From Fimbriimonas sp. (GTDB lineage Bacteria; Armatimonadota; Fimbriimonadia; Fimbriimonadales; Fimbriimonadaceae), in NCBI GenBank assembly GCA_031292555.1, contig JARLGV010000016.1:1-50657 (forward strand): DNA of 50,657 bases. Reading direction: 5' to 3'. Shown one piece after another: positions 8,953-16,505 of the stretch. The notes beneath the pieces are model-generated. The model saw nothing but the letters and a program-made list of their open reading frames with translations. It had not been told where the DNA came from and did no database searches. The first letter of the stretch is position 1, and each line of letters begins with the position of its first letter. The position numbers and the translations under genes were made by a program.

Positions 8953-9688
8953 TGAGCTGATTCGAGTGAGAGGTCTTGGAAAGACCTATTCGTCGGGAAC
9001 GAATCGAGTGGTGGCGTTACAGGACGTGGACCTGACGGTAAACCATGGCGACCTCGTAGCGATCATGGGACCATCGGGGTCTGGCAAGTCGACGTTCATG
9101 AATGTGATCGGATGCCTGGACACGCCATCGGAGGGTTCCTACCAGTTGGACGGCCTAGAGGTCAGCGACCTGACCGACGACGAACTGGCGATGCTGCGGT
9201 GCACGAGAATCGGGTTTGTCTTTCAAAACTTCAACCTGATCCCACGCACCAGCGCACTAGCGAACATCGAGATGCCCAGGTTCTACAACTTCCGGGGACT
9301 GAAGGGGCGGCTCCAAGCCGCGCGCCGGCGCCTGGAAGAGGTCGGCCTCGGCGATCGGAGCCATCATACGCCAAGCGAGATGTCCGGCGGCCAGCAACAG
9401 AGGGTGGCGATCGCCCGCGCTCTCGTGAACGACCCCGCGCTCATCCTCGCTGACGAGCCCACCGGTGCGCTCGACTCGCGAACGTCCGAGGAGATCATGG
9501 CGATATTCCAACAATTGAACCGTGATGGTCGAACCGTCGTGCTGGTCACCCACGAACCGGATGTCGCCGAGCACTGCCGCCGAATCGTCCGGTTCAAAGA
9601 CGGCCACATCGTTTCAGATGAACCCGTAAAGCAGCCGATCGACGCTCGAGAGGTTCTCGGGGGCGCCCGCGTCGCCCAAATTGCATGA
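8945..9688 (+). CDS. MacB/LolD-type ABC transporter ATPase
   Basis: A 247-residue ABC ATPase with Walker A GPSGSGKST (K48), Q loop VFQNFNL, signature MSGGQQQRVA (146-155), Walker B LILADEPTGALD (catalytic E171) and H loop VTHE. The order and motifs place it in the MacB/LolD group that powers type VII ABC systems. It overlaps the permease gene and ends the operon. Together with the adaptor and TolC-like protein it should form a tripartite system exporting a small molecule, peptide or lipid from the periplasm. Confidence 0.95.
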   Translation: MNNELIRVRGLGKTYSSGTNRVVALQDVDLTVNHGDLVAIMGPSGSGKSTFMNVIGCLDTPSEGSYQLDGLEVSDLTDDELAMLRCTRIGFVFQNFNLIPRTSALANIEMPRFYNFRGLKGRLQAARRRLEEVGLGDRSHHTPSEMSGGQQQRVAIARALVNDPALILADEPTGALDSRTSEEIMAIFQQLNRDGRTVVLVTHEPDVAEHCRRIVRFKDGHIVSDEPVKQPIDAREVLGGARVAQIA

Positions 9689-9910
9689 AGGGTCAGTTGA
9701 GTTCGCGTACTTCGGCGACGGCCAGGACACTTAAGGGACTATGGGGTGGGCGCCATCGAGCAATCTAAATGCATGGACGGCCTCATCCCGGGTTGCCTGC
9801 GATTGAACGAGTTCGCGTGGGAGATGGAACTCCGCCTTACTGGGAACGGAGCCTTCCTGACTCGCATGTCTGCAGTGCACATGTCGAGAGTCTTGGTTTG
9901 CGAGCCATTG

Positions 9911-9926
9911 TGCCTGCCGCCAGGCA
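9911..9926. terminator. Short hairpin between convergent genes, weak terminator candidate
   Basis: TGCCTG and CAGGCA form a perfect 6-bp stem with loop CCGC between the end of the efflux operon and the convergent nucleoside hydrolase. No T-run follows on either strand, so a terminator role is only suggested by position. The rest of 9689-9977 holds no gene I can support. Confidence 0.3.
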
Positions 9927-9977
9927 GGGAAGTAAGTTGAGATCCGAGGAAGCGAGTCTAGGCGAACATGCTCCGCC

Positions 9978-11000
9978 CTACTCCTTCCGCAGACCCGCCG
10001 CCCCCCGCTCGTCGCCGGTCAAGCGTCGCACCAAGAACTCCTGATAGGCCTTCATGTCCTTCCAGGCGGTGGCTACCGACATGGGCTTGGCGTCCGGGTC
10101 GATGACGGTGAGTCCGGTGTCCGTCACTCGAATCTTCAAGCGCTCCATCTCACACAAGTTGTGCTGGATCGCGAGGTACACGGCTACGGTGTCGAAGAGG
10201 GTCGTGGACTGGTGCTCCGCGTCCGCATTGCCTTGCTTGGCCCAGATGCGGTAGTTATCGAGGACCGTTTCGGCGACCGGGTCGTGGCTGTTCACGAAGC
10301 GCTGGTAAAGCTCGCCCCCGAGCGACACGATCCCACAGGTGTCCAACGGCGTGATCGTCACCGACTTCCATGGCGCCGAAAACACTCGCTGAGCCGCCTT
10401 GACATCGGCTTTGACGTTCCACTCCTCCGAGATCGCCTTGCTCCCGCCATAGCCAAGGCGAACGCTCCCGGCCATGCTGACCAGATTTACCCGGCGAGCG
10501 ATTCCAGACTCCCTCTCAAGGGCGGCGGCGAGATTGGGCATCGGTGCGAGGCAAATCACGGTCACCGGGCCGCGCGAATGCATAACCGTGTCGATGAGCG
10601 CCTGAATGCCGTCTTGGTAAACGTGGCCCGGGTATTGCTCCAGGCGATAGTCCTTCACCCAACCGGCAATCTGTCCCTCTCCTTCCACGCTGGTTTTCAA
10701 CCCAACACCGACCCCCACGTCGGTTCGTCCGCATTTCTCCAGGAACTTCGCCAACAGCTTCGCCCGATATTCGGTCCGGCCATAGTCCCCCACCACCAAT
10801 TTCAAGTCGAGTTCGGGCGACTTCAGCAGCAGCCCCAGCGCCCACGAGTCGTCGATGTCGTCTCCGATGTCCGTATCGAGAATGACGGGAATTCTCCTGC
10901 TCGCGGCAGACGGCGCCGCGACCGCCCGACCCACCAGGCACACAACCATGAGCGCAGTTAAGAGCCGCGAAACAGTAACGCAAGGGCAAGTGATCTTCAT
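9978..11000 (-). CDS. Secreted inosine-uridine-type nucleoside hydrolase
   Basis: The protein hydrolyses N-glycosidic bonds of ribonucleosides. The family fingerprint DTDIGDDIDD (calcium-binding aspartates) sits at residues 42-51 counted from the chosen start. I use the internal ATG at 11000 because it begins a standard signal peptide (MKITCPCVTV..LLTALMVVCLVGRAVA); the longer frame from 11060 would bury it. Length of 340 is usual for the family. It is divergent from a LacI regulator, with a probable operator/promoter between them, so it may be part of that regulon. Confidence 0.85.
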   Translation of the reverse strand: MKITCPCVTVSRLLTALMVVCLVGRAVAAPSAASRRIPVILDTDIGDDIDDSWALGLLLKSPELDLKLVVGDYGRTEYRAKLLAKFLEKCGRTDVGVGVGLKTSVEGEGQIAGWVKDYRLEQYPGHVYQDGIQALIDTVMHSRGPVTVICLAPMPNLAAALERESGIARRVNLVSMAGSVRLGYGGSKAISEEWNVKADVKAAQRVFSAPWKSVTITPLDTCGIVSLGGELYQRFVNSHDPVAETVLDNYRIWAKQGNADAEHQSTTLFDTVAVYLAIQHNLCEMERLKIRVTDTGLTVIDPDAKPMSVATAWKDMKAYQEFLVRRLTGDERGAAGLRKE

Positions 11001-11131
11001 ATCGGAACGGCCTGAGCGTATCCTACTCGGCACGTTGCATGTACAGGATGGAACAGCCAAATTCGTATCCAGAACCGGATGCGCCGAAATACCGGCAATC
11101 GATCGATCGCTACCGACGGGACCGAAAACCG

Positions 11132-11162
11132 TTGACTTTCGCTTTAATGTAACGATACATTA
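11132..11162 (+). promoter_or_regulatory. LacI-family operator overlapping a sigma70-like promoter
   Basis: TAATGTA (11145-11151) and TACATTA (11156-11162) form a perfect inverted repeat around ACGA, with the central CG typical of LacI-family operators. A TTGACT box at 11132-11137 and TACATT at 11156-11161, 18 bp apart, make a plausible -35/-10 pair reading toward the LacI gene at 11192. The operator covers the -10 box, so binding should block transcription: autoregulation is the simplest reading. Confidence 0.65.
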
Positions 11163-11191
11163 ATCTATAGCGATGGTGATTCGATAGACCC

Positions 11192-12229
11192 ATGAGCACG
11201 ACCTTGCGCGATGTGGCGAACGCGGCCGGTGTCTCCGTGATGTCGGCTTGCGCGGTCTTGACCGGCGGCGGACGCAATGTCAAGGTGAGCGAGGAGAAGG
11301 CCAAGCTCATTCGTGAGAAGGCGCAGGAGCTACGTTACGAACCCAACCTGGCAGGGCGCAGTTTGCGGACCCGCAAGACCGACACCATCGGCGTCGTCTT
11401 CCAGCATCTGACGACGTTTGGCGAGGAGCCCTACTACTACCAGCAACTCCTCGACGGGATCATGGCCGCGCTCTTTCCTCGCGGATACACGCTTGCGCTG
11501 TCGCCCCAGCTCATCAAGGGCGAGGGCACGATCCAGGTTTCCAACGGCCGATTCGATGGCGTCCTATGGTGCTGCCCGGACTTGGTCGAAACCTCCATCG
11601 AATCCGCCAAGAGTCTACGGCTGCCCGTCGTGATGATCCATGCGCCAAAGGAGGTCACGGCAGGACTGCCGACCTTTGCGGCGGACAATGAGCGGGCGAT
11701 GGAGAGGATCGTCAACCACCTCGTCGGCTTGGGCCACGAGCGCATCGGCTTTGTCGTGAAACCTCACGTGGCGAGGACCTCAGAAGGGAAAGCGAGGATC
11801 AATGGGTTCCTAAAAGCCGCGGAGAGTTTGCACGTCAAGGGTGAGGTTCTCTTGTGGGAATATGCGGTCGAAGAGTTGTCCAACTATGTACCAGACGCTG
11901 CACCCCACACGGCGTTGGCGGCGTACAACGACGTTCACGCCGGACACATCCTGTCGCGGGCAAAGGATCTGGCCATCCGCGTGCCCGAGGATCTGTCCGT
12001 CGTAGGATTCGATTCGTCGAACTTCTGCGAGCGGACCCAGCCTCGCCTTACCTCCGTTCATCAACCCATCGAGCGCATGGCGCGCGAGGCAACCGAATGC
12101 CTGCTACGACTCATTGACGCCGGCCGGGAGAACCTCTCGGAGACTCGGCTCGACACGAAACTATACGACTGCCAGCTCGACATCCGGGAATCGACAGCCG
12201 CACCCAGTCCTCACCGGAGGGGAACTTAA
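11192..12229 (+). CDS. LacI-family transcriptional regulator
   Basis: A 345-residue repressor: N-terminal LacI helix-turn-helix (TTLRDVANAAGVSVMSACAV, with hinge helix LAGRSLRTRKT) and a periplasmic-binding-protein-like sugar domain (from about residue 62, IGVVFQH, to the conserved LSVVGFDSS and PRLTSVHQPIERMA motifs). It stands one base ahead of the secreted-protein gene at 12231 and is divergent from the nucleoside hydrolase; the inverted repeat at 11145-11162 is its likely operator. The ligand is unknown, probably a sugar or nucleoside. Confidence 0.93.
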   Translation: MSTTLRDVANAAGVSVMSACAVLTGGGRNVKVSEEKAKLIREKAQELRYEPNLAGRSLRTRKTDTIGVVFQHLTTFGEEPYYYQQLLDGIMAALFPRGYTLALSPQLIKGEGTIQVSNGRFDGVLWCCPDLVETSIESAKSLRLPVVMIHAPKEVTAGLPTFAADNERAMERIVNHLVGLGHERIGFVVKPHVARTSEGKARINGFLKAAESLHVKGEVLLWEYAVEELSNYVPDAAPHTALAAYNDVHAGHILSRAKDLAIRVPEDLSVVGFDSSNFCERTQPRLTSVHQPIERMAREATECLLRLIDAGRENLSETRLDTKLYDCQLDIRESTAAPSPHRRGT

Positions 12230-12230
12230 A

Positions 12231-12857
12231 ATGGAACACATACTACTGGCACTAATTCTTCTGGGCTCGCCGTCCCAGTCCGCGACCACCCAAGCAACCC
12301 ATTTGGGAACCGCCTCCAAACGCGTGGTGGTGTGGGACGGCGAAACCCACGACAAGGGTGGAAGCTGGGTGAACCCGACCACTTCGACTTTCCTCAGGAC
12401 GCACAGCGACGCCCATAGCGGGAACACTTCCCTTGAACTGAAGTTCCACGACAAGCAGATCTGGATCGGCTGTGGGTTCGATTGGTTCGAATGGAAGACC
12501 GGACGCACGCTCGGCACCGATACGAGCAAGATGACGAATCTGAACTTCTGGATCAAGTCAACCGGCTTGACCGAGGACCTTCAGGTCCAACTGCTCTGCA
12601 ATGGCGACGTGGTCGACACGCCCGAGCATCACGCACCGAAAATGAGCATCGCGAAATACTGCCCTGTCTTCCGCGACGGAAAGTGGCACGAGGTCGTGAT
12701 CCCCCTTCGCGATATGGACTATCCCAAGGGCTACGATCCCAAGGTAGTGACCATGATCGACTTCGGATTCAACGCCGAAGGAGAGGCGAACGGATCAATC
12801 CTCCTCGACGACATCGGATTCGACAACCGGCAGGTGGGTAACAAGAGCTCGAAGTAA
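12231..12857 (+). CDS. Secreted carbohydrate-binding-like beta-sandwich protein
   Basis: A 208-residue protein. I choose ATG 12231, one base after the LacI stop, because GGAGGGGAA lies just upstream and the frame opens with a signal peptide (MEHILLALILLGSPSQS). The mature part resembles the galactose-binding-like beta-sandwiches of CBM11-type modules: an N-terminal KRVVVWDGE strand, SGNTSLELKF, TNLNFWIKS, KWHEVVIPLRDM and the closing ILLDDIGFDN. It has no catalytic domain, so it may bind a polysaccharide at the cell surface; its partner is not evident. Function is inferred from fold pattern only. Confidence 0.65.
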   Translation: MEHILLALILLGSPSQSATTQATHLGTASKRVVVWDGETHDKGGSWVNPTTSTFLRTHSDAHSGNTSLELKFHDKQIWIGCGFDWFEWKTGRTLGTDTSKMTNLNFWIKSTGLTEDLQVQLLCNGDVVDTPEHHAPKMSIAKYCPVFRDGKWHEVVIPLRDMDYPKGYDPKVVTMIDFGFNAEGEANGSILLDDIGFDNRQVGNKSSK

Positions 12858-12882
12858 AGCGTGTGCAAGTCTCCGCCACTCG

Positions 12883-12902
12883 AGTTCTCAGGATTGAGAA
12901 CT
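12883..12902. terminator. Hairpin between convergent genes, terminator candidate
   Basis: AGTTCTCA and TGAGAACT form a perfect 8-bp stem with loop GGAT, 25 bp after the stop of the secreted-protein gene and before the convergent gene ending at 12920. The following bases on the plus strand (GATTGCATTT) have only a weak T-run, so intrinsic termination is plausible, not certain. Confidence 0.45.
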
Positions 12903-12919
12903 GATTGCATTTCAAGGTC

Positions 12920-13507
12920 CTAGGCCGATTCGAATCTTGGGTCGTCGCGTTCGTAATCTTGTCCCGGCACAAGATCGAAACGCATGTACTCGTCAGAGTC
13001 GGCGATCGATCGTTCCTCGTCGTCGAACTCGTAGTTATAGTTGTGCTCGTGGGGGAAGTCGATCCTGACTTCCCCCTCCGAGTAGCCCAGGCTATCGAGC
13101 AAGCCGCAGAACTCTTCCAGGTCCCCGTATAGGTAGATCGTTTCGTGCCGGTCGTAGACGATCAACGAGTTGTCGCCGCACTTGATCCAAAGGTGGTGAC
13201 GCCCGTCGCCCTCCAAGTACGCCCGGTATGTCTCAAGATAGGCGACGAGGGCCACCCGGTCGAGCCATTCCTTCAGCTGGTAACGCCCAGGTTGCGTCCT
13301 TCGAGGGACAACCAACACATACAGGATGCCGAACGGCCCGGAGCTCTGATCGGTTAGCTTGAGAATCAAATCGATCCCGCTATCGGCGATGGCCGCTACA
13401 ACCGAGTCCCGGTTCTTTAGCCGGACACGCTCGTAAACTGGCTTCCAGCGGTGAGGCACTGGAGCAGGATCGGCGTCACGGGATATTTCACAAAACTTCG
13501 GGCGCAT
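12920..13507 (-). CDS. Hypothetical acidic protein, 195 residues
   Basis: I do not recognise the family. The protein is soluble, with a mixed alpha/beta N-terminal part (VVAAIADSGIDLILKLTD..FGILYVLVVP), a HHLWIKCGDNSLIVYDRHETIYLYGDLEEF beta-rich centre and an acidic tail rich in Asp, Glu and Tyr. No signal peptide or membrane segment is seen. The pattern recalls small immunity-type or cytosolic proteins, but this is only an impression. Coding is supported by protein-like composition and by a frame that is open between two convergent, independent transcription units. About 270 bp upstream (13508-13774) hold nothing I can assign. Confidence 0.6.
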   Translation of the reverse strand: MRPKFCEISRDADPAPVPHRWKPVYERVRLKNRDSVVAAIADSGIDLILKLTDQSSGPFGILYVLVVPRRTQPGRYQLKEWLDRVALVAYLETYRAYLEGDGRHHLWIKCGDNSLIVYDRHETIYLYGDLEEFCGLLDSLGYSEGEVRIDFPHEHNYNYEFDDEERSIADSDEYMRFDLVPGQDYERDDPRFESA

Positions 13508-13774
13508 GGTTCAGCCTCGGCATCGAACAACCATACCTCCAATGCTTGGACAGGATCCTTCGGCGCTTGCCAAAGGCTTACGGCATACCTGCTGGAATGC
13601 TGGCTACCAAAAGCGAGAATCGCTGCATTTCAGGGGAATGGCGCTACGATAACAAGTCGTACGTGACCTGCCGTTTTGCCAGAGACGGCTTGCGTACCAG
13701 ACGTCTGTTCCAATCGGCCCATGCGACTGGGCGAACATCCTCGGGCATCATCAGAGGGATCAGAAAACGCACGC

Positions 13775-14344
13775 TCATCGACCGTTCGCTGACCGTCCTC
13801 CTAGGCCAATAATGACGCTCATAATAACCGCTCCCAAGATCGTCGACGGAATCTGGATGACAAGTATCGGCTGCATTTGCGGGTCCATATACCCGTTGTT
13901 CATCAAGTCCAGAACCACGAAAAGGCCCCGGGTCAAGCCGGCTTGGAGCACGAAGAAGATGATCGAGAGAGCGATGTCGGCCCGTCTACAGACGGCAACC
14001 AACACGGCGGCGCCGACCAGCGACCCGATTGGGAACGACCAATACCACAACGGCCAAAGGAACGCCGCACGGTCAAAAAGACCGGCACATTCCATGGCAA
14101 AAGCAACCACAACCATGGTCAGAAACGATGCCACTGCCGCCACCAAGGCAACCGCTTTCCGAACCTTCGTGGTCACGTAGAAGGCACCGAGCCCAATGAG
14201 ATCTGCGCCATGCCTGTCTATCTTGACACCGTTGACATTGCACCCAACGAATGGTCGCTGCCCTTTGCAGGCCGGCGCCATGGAGGCAAGGGGCTCGAAC
14301 ACGACCTCCCTCAAGCGCAAAGACCGCCGAAGGCTCGCCGCCAA
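13775..14344 (-). CDS. Hypothetical four-helix membrane protein
   Basis: The frame encodes up to 189 residues with four hydrophobic segments at about 64-86, 95-118, 124-146 and 161-182, joined by short charged loops. The first ~55 residues look unlike a natural N terminus (basic, no hydrophobic run), so the real start is probably an internal non-ATG codon nearer to residue 50. No family is recognised. It is divergent from the esterase gene at 14407. Confidence 0.55.
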   Translation of the reverse strand: MAASLRRSLRLREVVFEPLASMAPACKGQRPFVGCNVNGVKIDRHGADLIGLGAFYVTTKVRKAVALVAAVASFLTMVVVAFAMECAGLFDRAAFLWPLWYWSFPIGSLVGAAVLVAVCRRADIALSIIFFVLQAGLTRGLFVVLDLMNNGYMDPQMQPILVIQIPSTILGAVIMSVIIGLGGRSANGR

Positions 14345-14406
14345 CTCGCCCTAATTGGTGCTGCCTCATCCGGTCTCGGGAACGAATCACGGCCCTATGA
14401 CCGGTA

Positions 14407-15168
14407 ATGTGCTCTATGTTCGGACTGATCGCCGTCCTTGCTCACGTCGAGCCAACCGTCATCGATCCTAAGATAGATGGAGTCGCTCGGGAGGCCCTGG
14501 TCGCCGCCCCTTCTGCGAAAACAGCCGAACCGCCGCCAGTGGTCTTCATGTTCCACGGCCACGGCGGCTCCGCCAGGCGATGCGTCAGCCGCTTCCACGT
14601 CGAAAAGCAGTGGCCCGAGGCGGTCGTGGTCTACCCGGACGGTCTGCCGATCGATCAACTCGCGCCGGGGCTTCCGGTCACCCGCGGGCAAGGCTGGGCG
14701 CTGGCATGCACGGAAGCCAACCGTGACGTCAAGTTCTATGACGCTTTGCGCCGGCGGATCCTGCGCGATTACCACGCCGACCCCAAGCGCGTGTACGCGA
14801 TAGGTTTCTCGAACGGTGGCATGTTCGTGTACACCCTTTGGACCCTTCGTGCCAAGGAGTTTGCCGGTTTCTGCCCATCGGGAGCAGCTCTGGCATCTCC
14901 CGACATGAAGCTCACTGTTCCCTTGCCGTGTTTTGCCACACTAAGCCGAAACGATCCCAACGTCCCGTCGACGTACCAGCAGCAAGGCTTCGACGCGATC
15001 CGCGCCGTCGATCACAGCAACATAGAGGGTGCACCCTACGGCGAGCATGGAACCGCCTTCGGCGGCGCCCGACCCGTGGTCCTATGGACTTACGACGGCG
15101 GACACGAGTTCCCCTTCGAAGCCTTCCCAAGCCTGATAAAGTTCTTCAAGTCGGCCAAGCCGGACTGA
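14407..15168 (+). CDS. Secreted alpha/beta-hydrolase, LpqC/PHB-depolymerase-like esterase
   Basis: A 253-residue hydrolase with a short hydrophobic leader. The oxyanion region VVFMFHGHGGS, the nucleophile elbow GFSNGG (S136), an acidic residue at D183 (LSRNDP) and H233 (YDGGHEFP) make a full catalytic set. The family covers feruloyl/acetyl esterases and polyhydroxybutyrate depolymerases; given the many xylan- and mannan-type enzymes nearby, esterase action on plant polymers is the likelier role (inference). It converges on the DUF4272 gene with only 17 bp between stops. Confidence 0.82.
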   Translation: MCSMFGLIAVLAHVEPTVIDPKIDGVAREALVAAPSAKTAEPPPVVFMFHGHGGSARRCVSRFHVEKQWPEAVVVYPDGLPIDQLAPGLPVTRGQGWALACTEANRDVKFYDALRRRILRDYHADPKRVYAIGFSNGGMFVYTLWTLRAKEFAGFCPSGAALASPDMKLTVPLPCFATLSRNDPNVPSTYQQQGFDAIRAVDHSNIEGAPYGEHGTAFGGARPVVLWTYDGGHEFPFEAFPSLIKFFKSAKPD

Positions 15169-15185
15169 AACCCTCGTTGACAGCG

Positions 15186-15980
15186 TCAGGTGCCGGTCGG
15201 CGTAAGTTCCCAGCGGTTGTTCTCGGCATAGCCGCAGACCCAGTTAAGGGCGAGGTGGCGCTCGATCGTGATCGAACGAACATCACGCCATTCCGCATCC
15301 GTGAGGTCACGGTACGCCTTTCCGCGCGCGGCGAAATCCTCGTGGATCGTCGGCTTCGACGGGGTCTCCTCACCGAGTTTGCGGGCCACTAACCGGACGA
15401 TCCCGTCGAGCGAATCGTAGGGCTGGTCACTGAACATCGGATGGTCGGCAGTGAAGGTTCCGCTCGCGATCAGTTCGCGCGTGCGGCTCCGCCAGTGCCA
15501 TAGCTCCGCTTCCTCTCGGGCAGCGTCTATCGCCGATGCCGAACGTAGCTTGCCATCTGAGAAGATCTTCGCGACATCGAACGACGGCGTCCGCAAGATT
15601 GCGTCATTCGCGCGCGTGTCATATGGCGGAATCGATTCGATCATGCCGAGACACCACATCAAAGCTTGGGCTGACTCGATCCTCCAGAACGCATCGGTGA
15701 GCTGCCGCTCGGTCACCTTTTCGACCGGCGTAACCATGAACTCACGTTCGTCAAGCGACAGGTCTCCCCAGAGAGGTTCTTCACGCATGGGATCCCACCG
15801 CTTATCGAAATACCCCTGCGCCACGCCGAGGATCTCCAGGAACTCCGCCGCCGGTTTGCTCGTCCTCAGCCCTTCGACGACATCCGCCGGCGGCACGAAG
15901 TAACCAGCGGCGTAAACGGACTGCAGGATGACGAGACGGCGAACAACCTGCTCAGTACTCGGACGAACGCGATCAGCCAT
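15186..15980 (-). CDS. DUF4272 domain protein
   Basis: A 264-residue soluble protein with the DUF4272 pattern: an N-terminal RRLVILQSVYAAGYF region and the central AFWRIESAQALMWCLGMIESIPPYD block followed by a helix with WHWRSRTREL. The family is widespread and its role is unknown. No signal peptide is present. The 85-bp repeat array lies just upstream of its start. Confidence 0.7.
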   Translation of the reverse strand: MADRVRPSTEQVVRRLVILQSVYAAGYFVPPADVVEGLRTSKPAAEFLEILGVAQGYFDKRWDPMREEPLWGDLSLDEREFMVTPVEKVTERQLTDAFWRIESAQALMWCLGMIESIPPYDTRANDAILRTPSFDVAKIFSDGKLRSASAIDAAREEAELWHWRSRTRELIASGTFTADHPMFSDQPYDSLDGIVRLVARKLGEETPSKPTIHEDFAARGKAYRDLTDAEWRDVRSITIERHLALNWVCGYAENNRWELTPTGT

Positions 15981-16084
15981 GGGTGCCTGTGTTTGTACCC
16001 GGAGAGGTGCGTCTGGTCCATCCGATACGTAGTGGCTCGATCAAATCCGTTCGTGCTCAACAGCCTGTACGCCCCCGCATTCCG

Positions 16085-16412
16085 GACCCCGAAGCGGGTC
16101 CTGTGCCCGGCGTACGCCCAGGGTTTCGGTTCCGTGCCGCTACCCTGGGTTCCGATGCCCACGGCCTCATCGAGGACCCCGAAGCGGGTCCCGCACCTTA
16201 GCCGAGGGTTGCGGTTCCGTGCCGTTACCCTGGGTTCCGATGCCCACGGCCGCATCGAGGACCCCGAAGCGGGTCCTGTGCCATAGCCCAGGGTTTCGGT
16301 TCCGTGCCGTTACCCTGGGTTCCGATGCCCACGGCCGCATCGAGGACCCCGAAGCGGGTCCTGTACCATAGCCCAGGGTTTCGGTTCCGTGCCGTTACCC
16401 TGGGTTCCGATG
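16085..16412. repeat. ~85-bp tandem repeat, two hairpins per unit
   Basis: The segment GACCCCGAAGCGGGTC begins at 16085, 16175, 16260 and 16345, giving a period of 85 (first interval 90). Each unit holds a small hairpin (GGACCC/GGGTCC around CGAAGC) and a larger one (CCCAGGGT at 16117, 16287 and 16372 pairing with ACCCTGGG at 16142, 16312 and 16397); the second copy has a changed left arm. Open frames across it in several phases are by-products of the repeat. The array fills the gap between the DUF4272 gene and the end of the GH51 gene (15981-16505). Confidence 0.88.
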
Positions 16413-16505
16413 CCATTTCCTCGATCATTTCGTAACGCCTTTCGAACTCCTCCCGCCTGTTCGAAAGACGGGGCCCACTTCCGATGGCCGCATTCCGGAA
16501 GGAAC

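Noticed and set aside
16085-16412. CRISPR array
   Set aside because: The units are nearly identical over their whole 85 bp with no unique spacers, and no cas genes are nearby.
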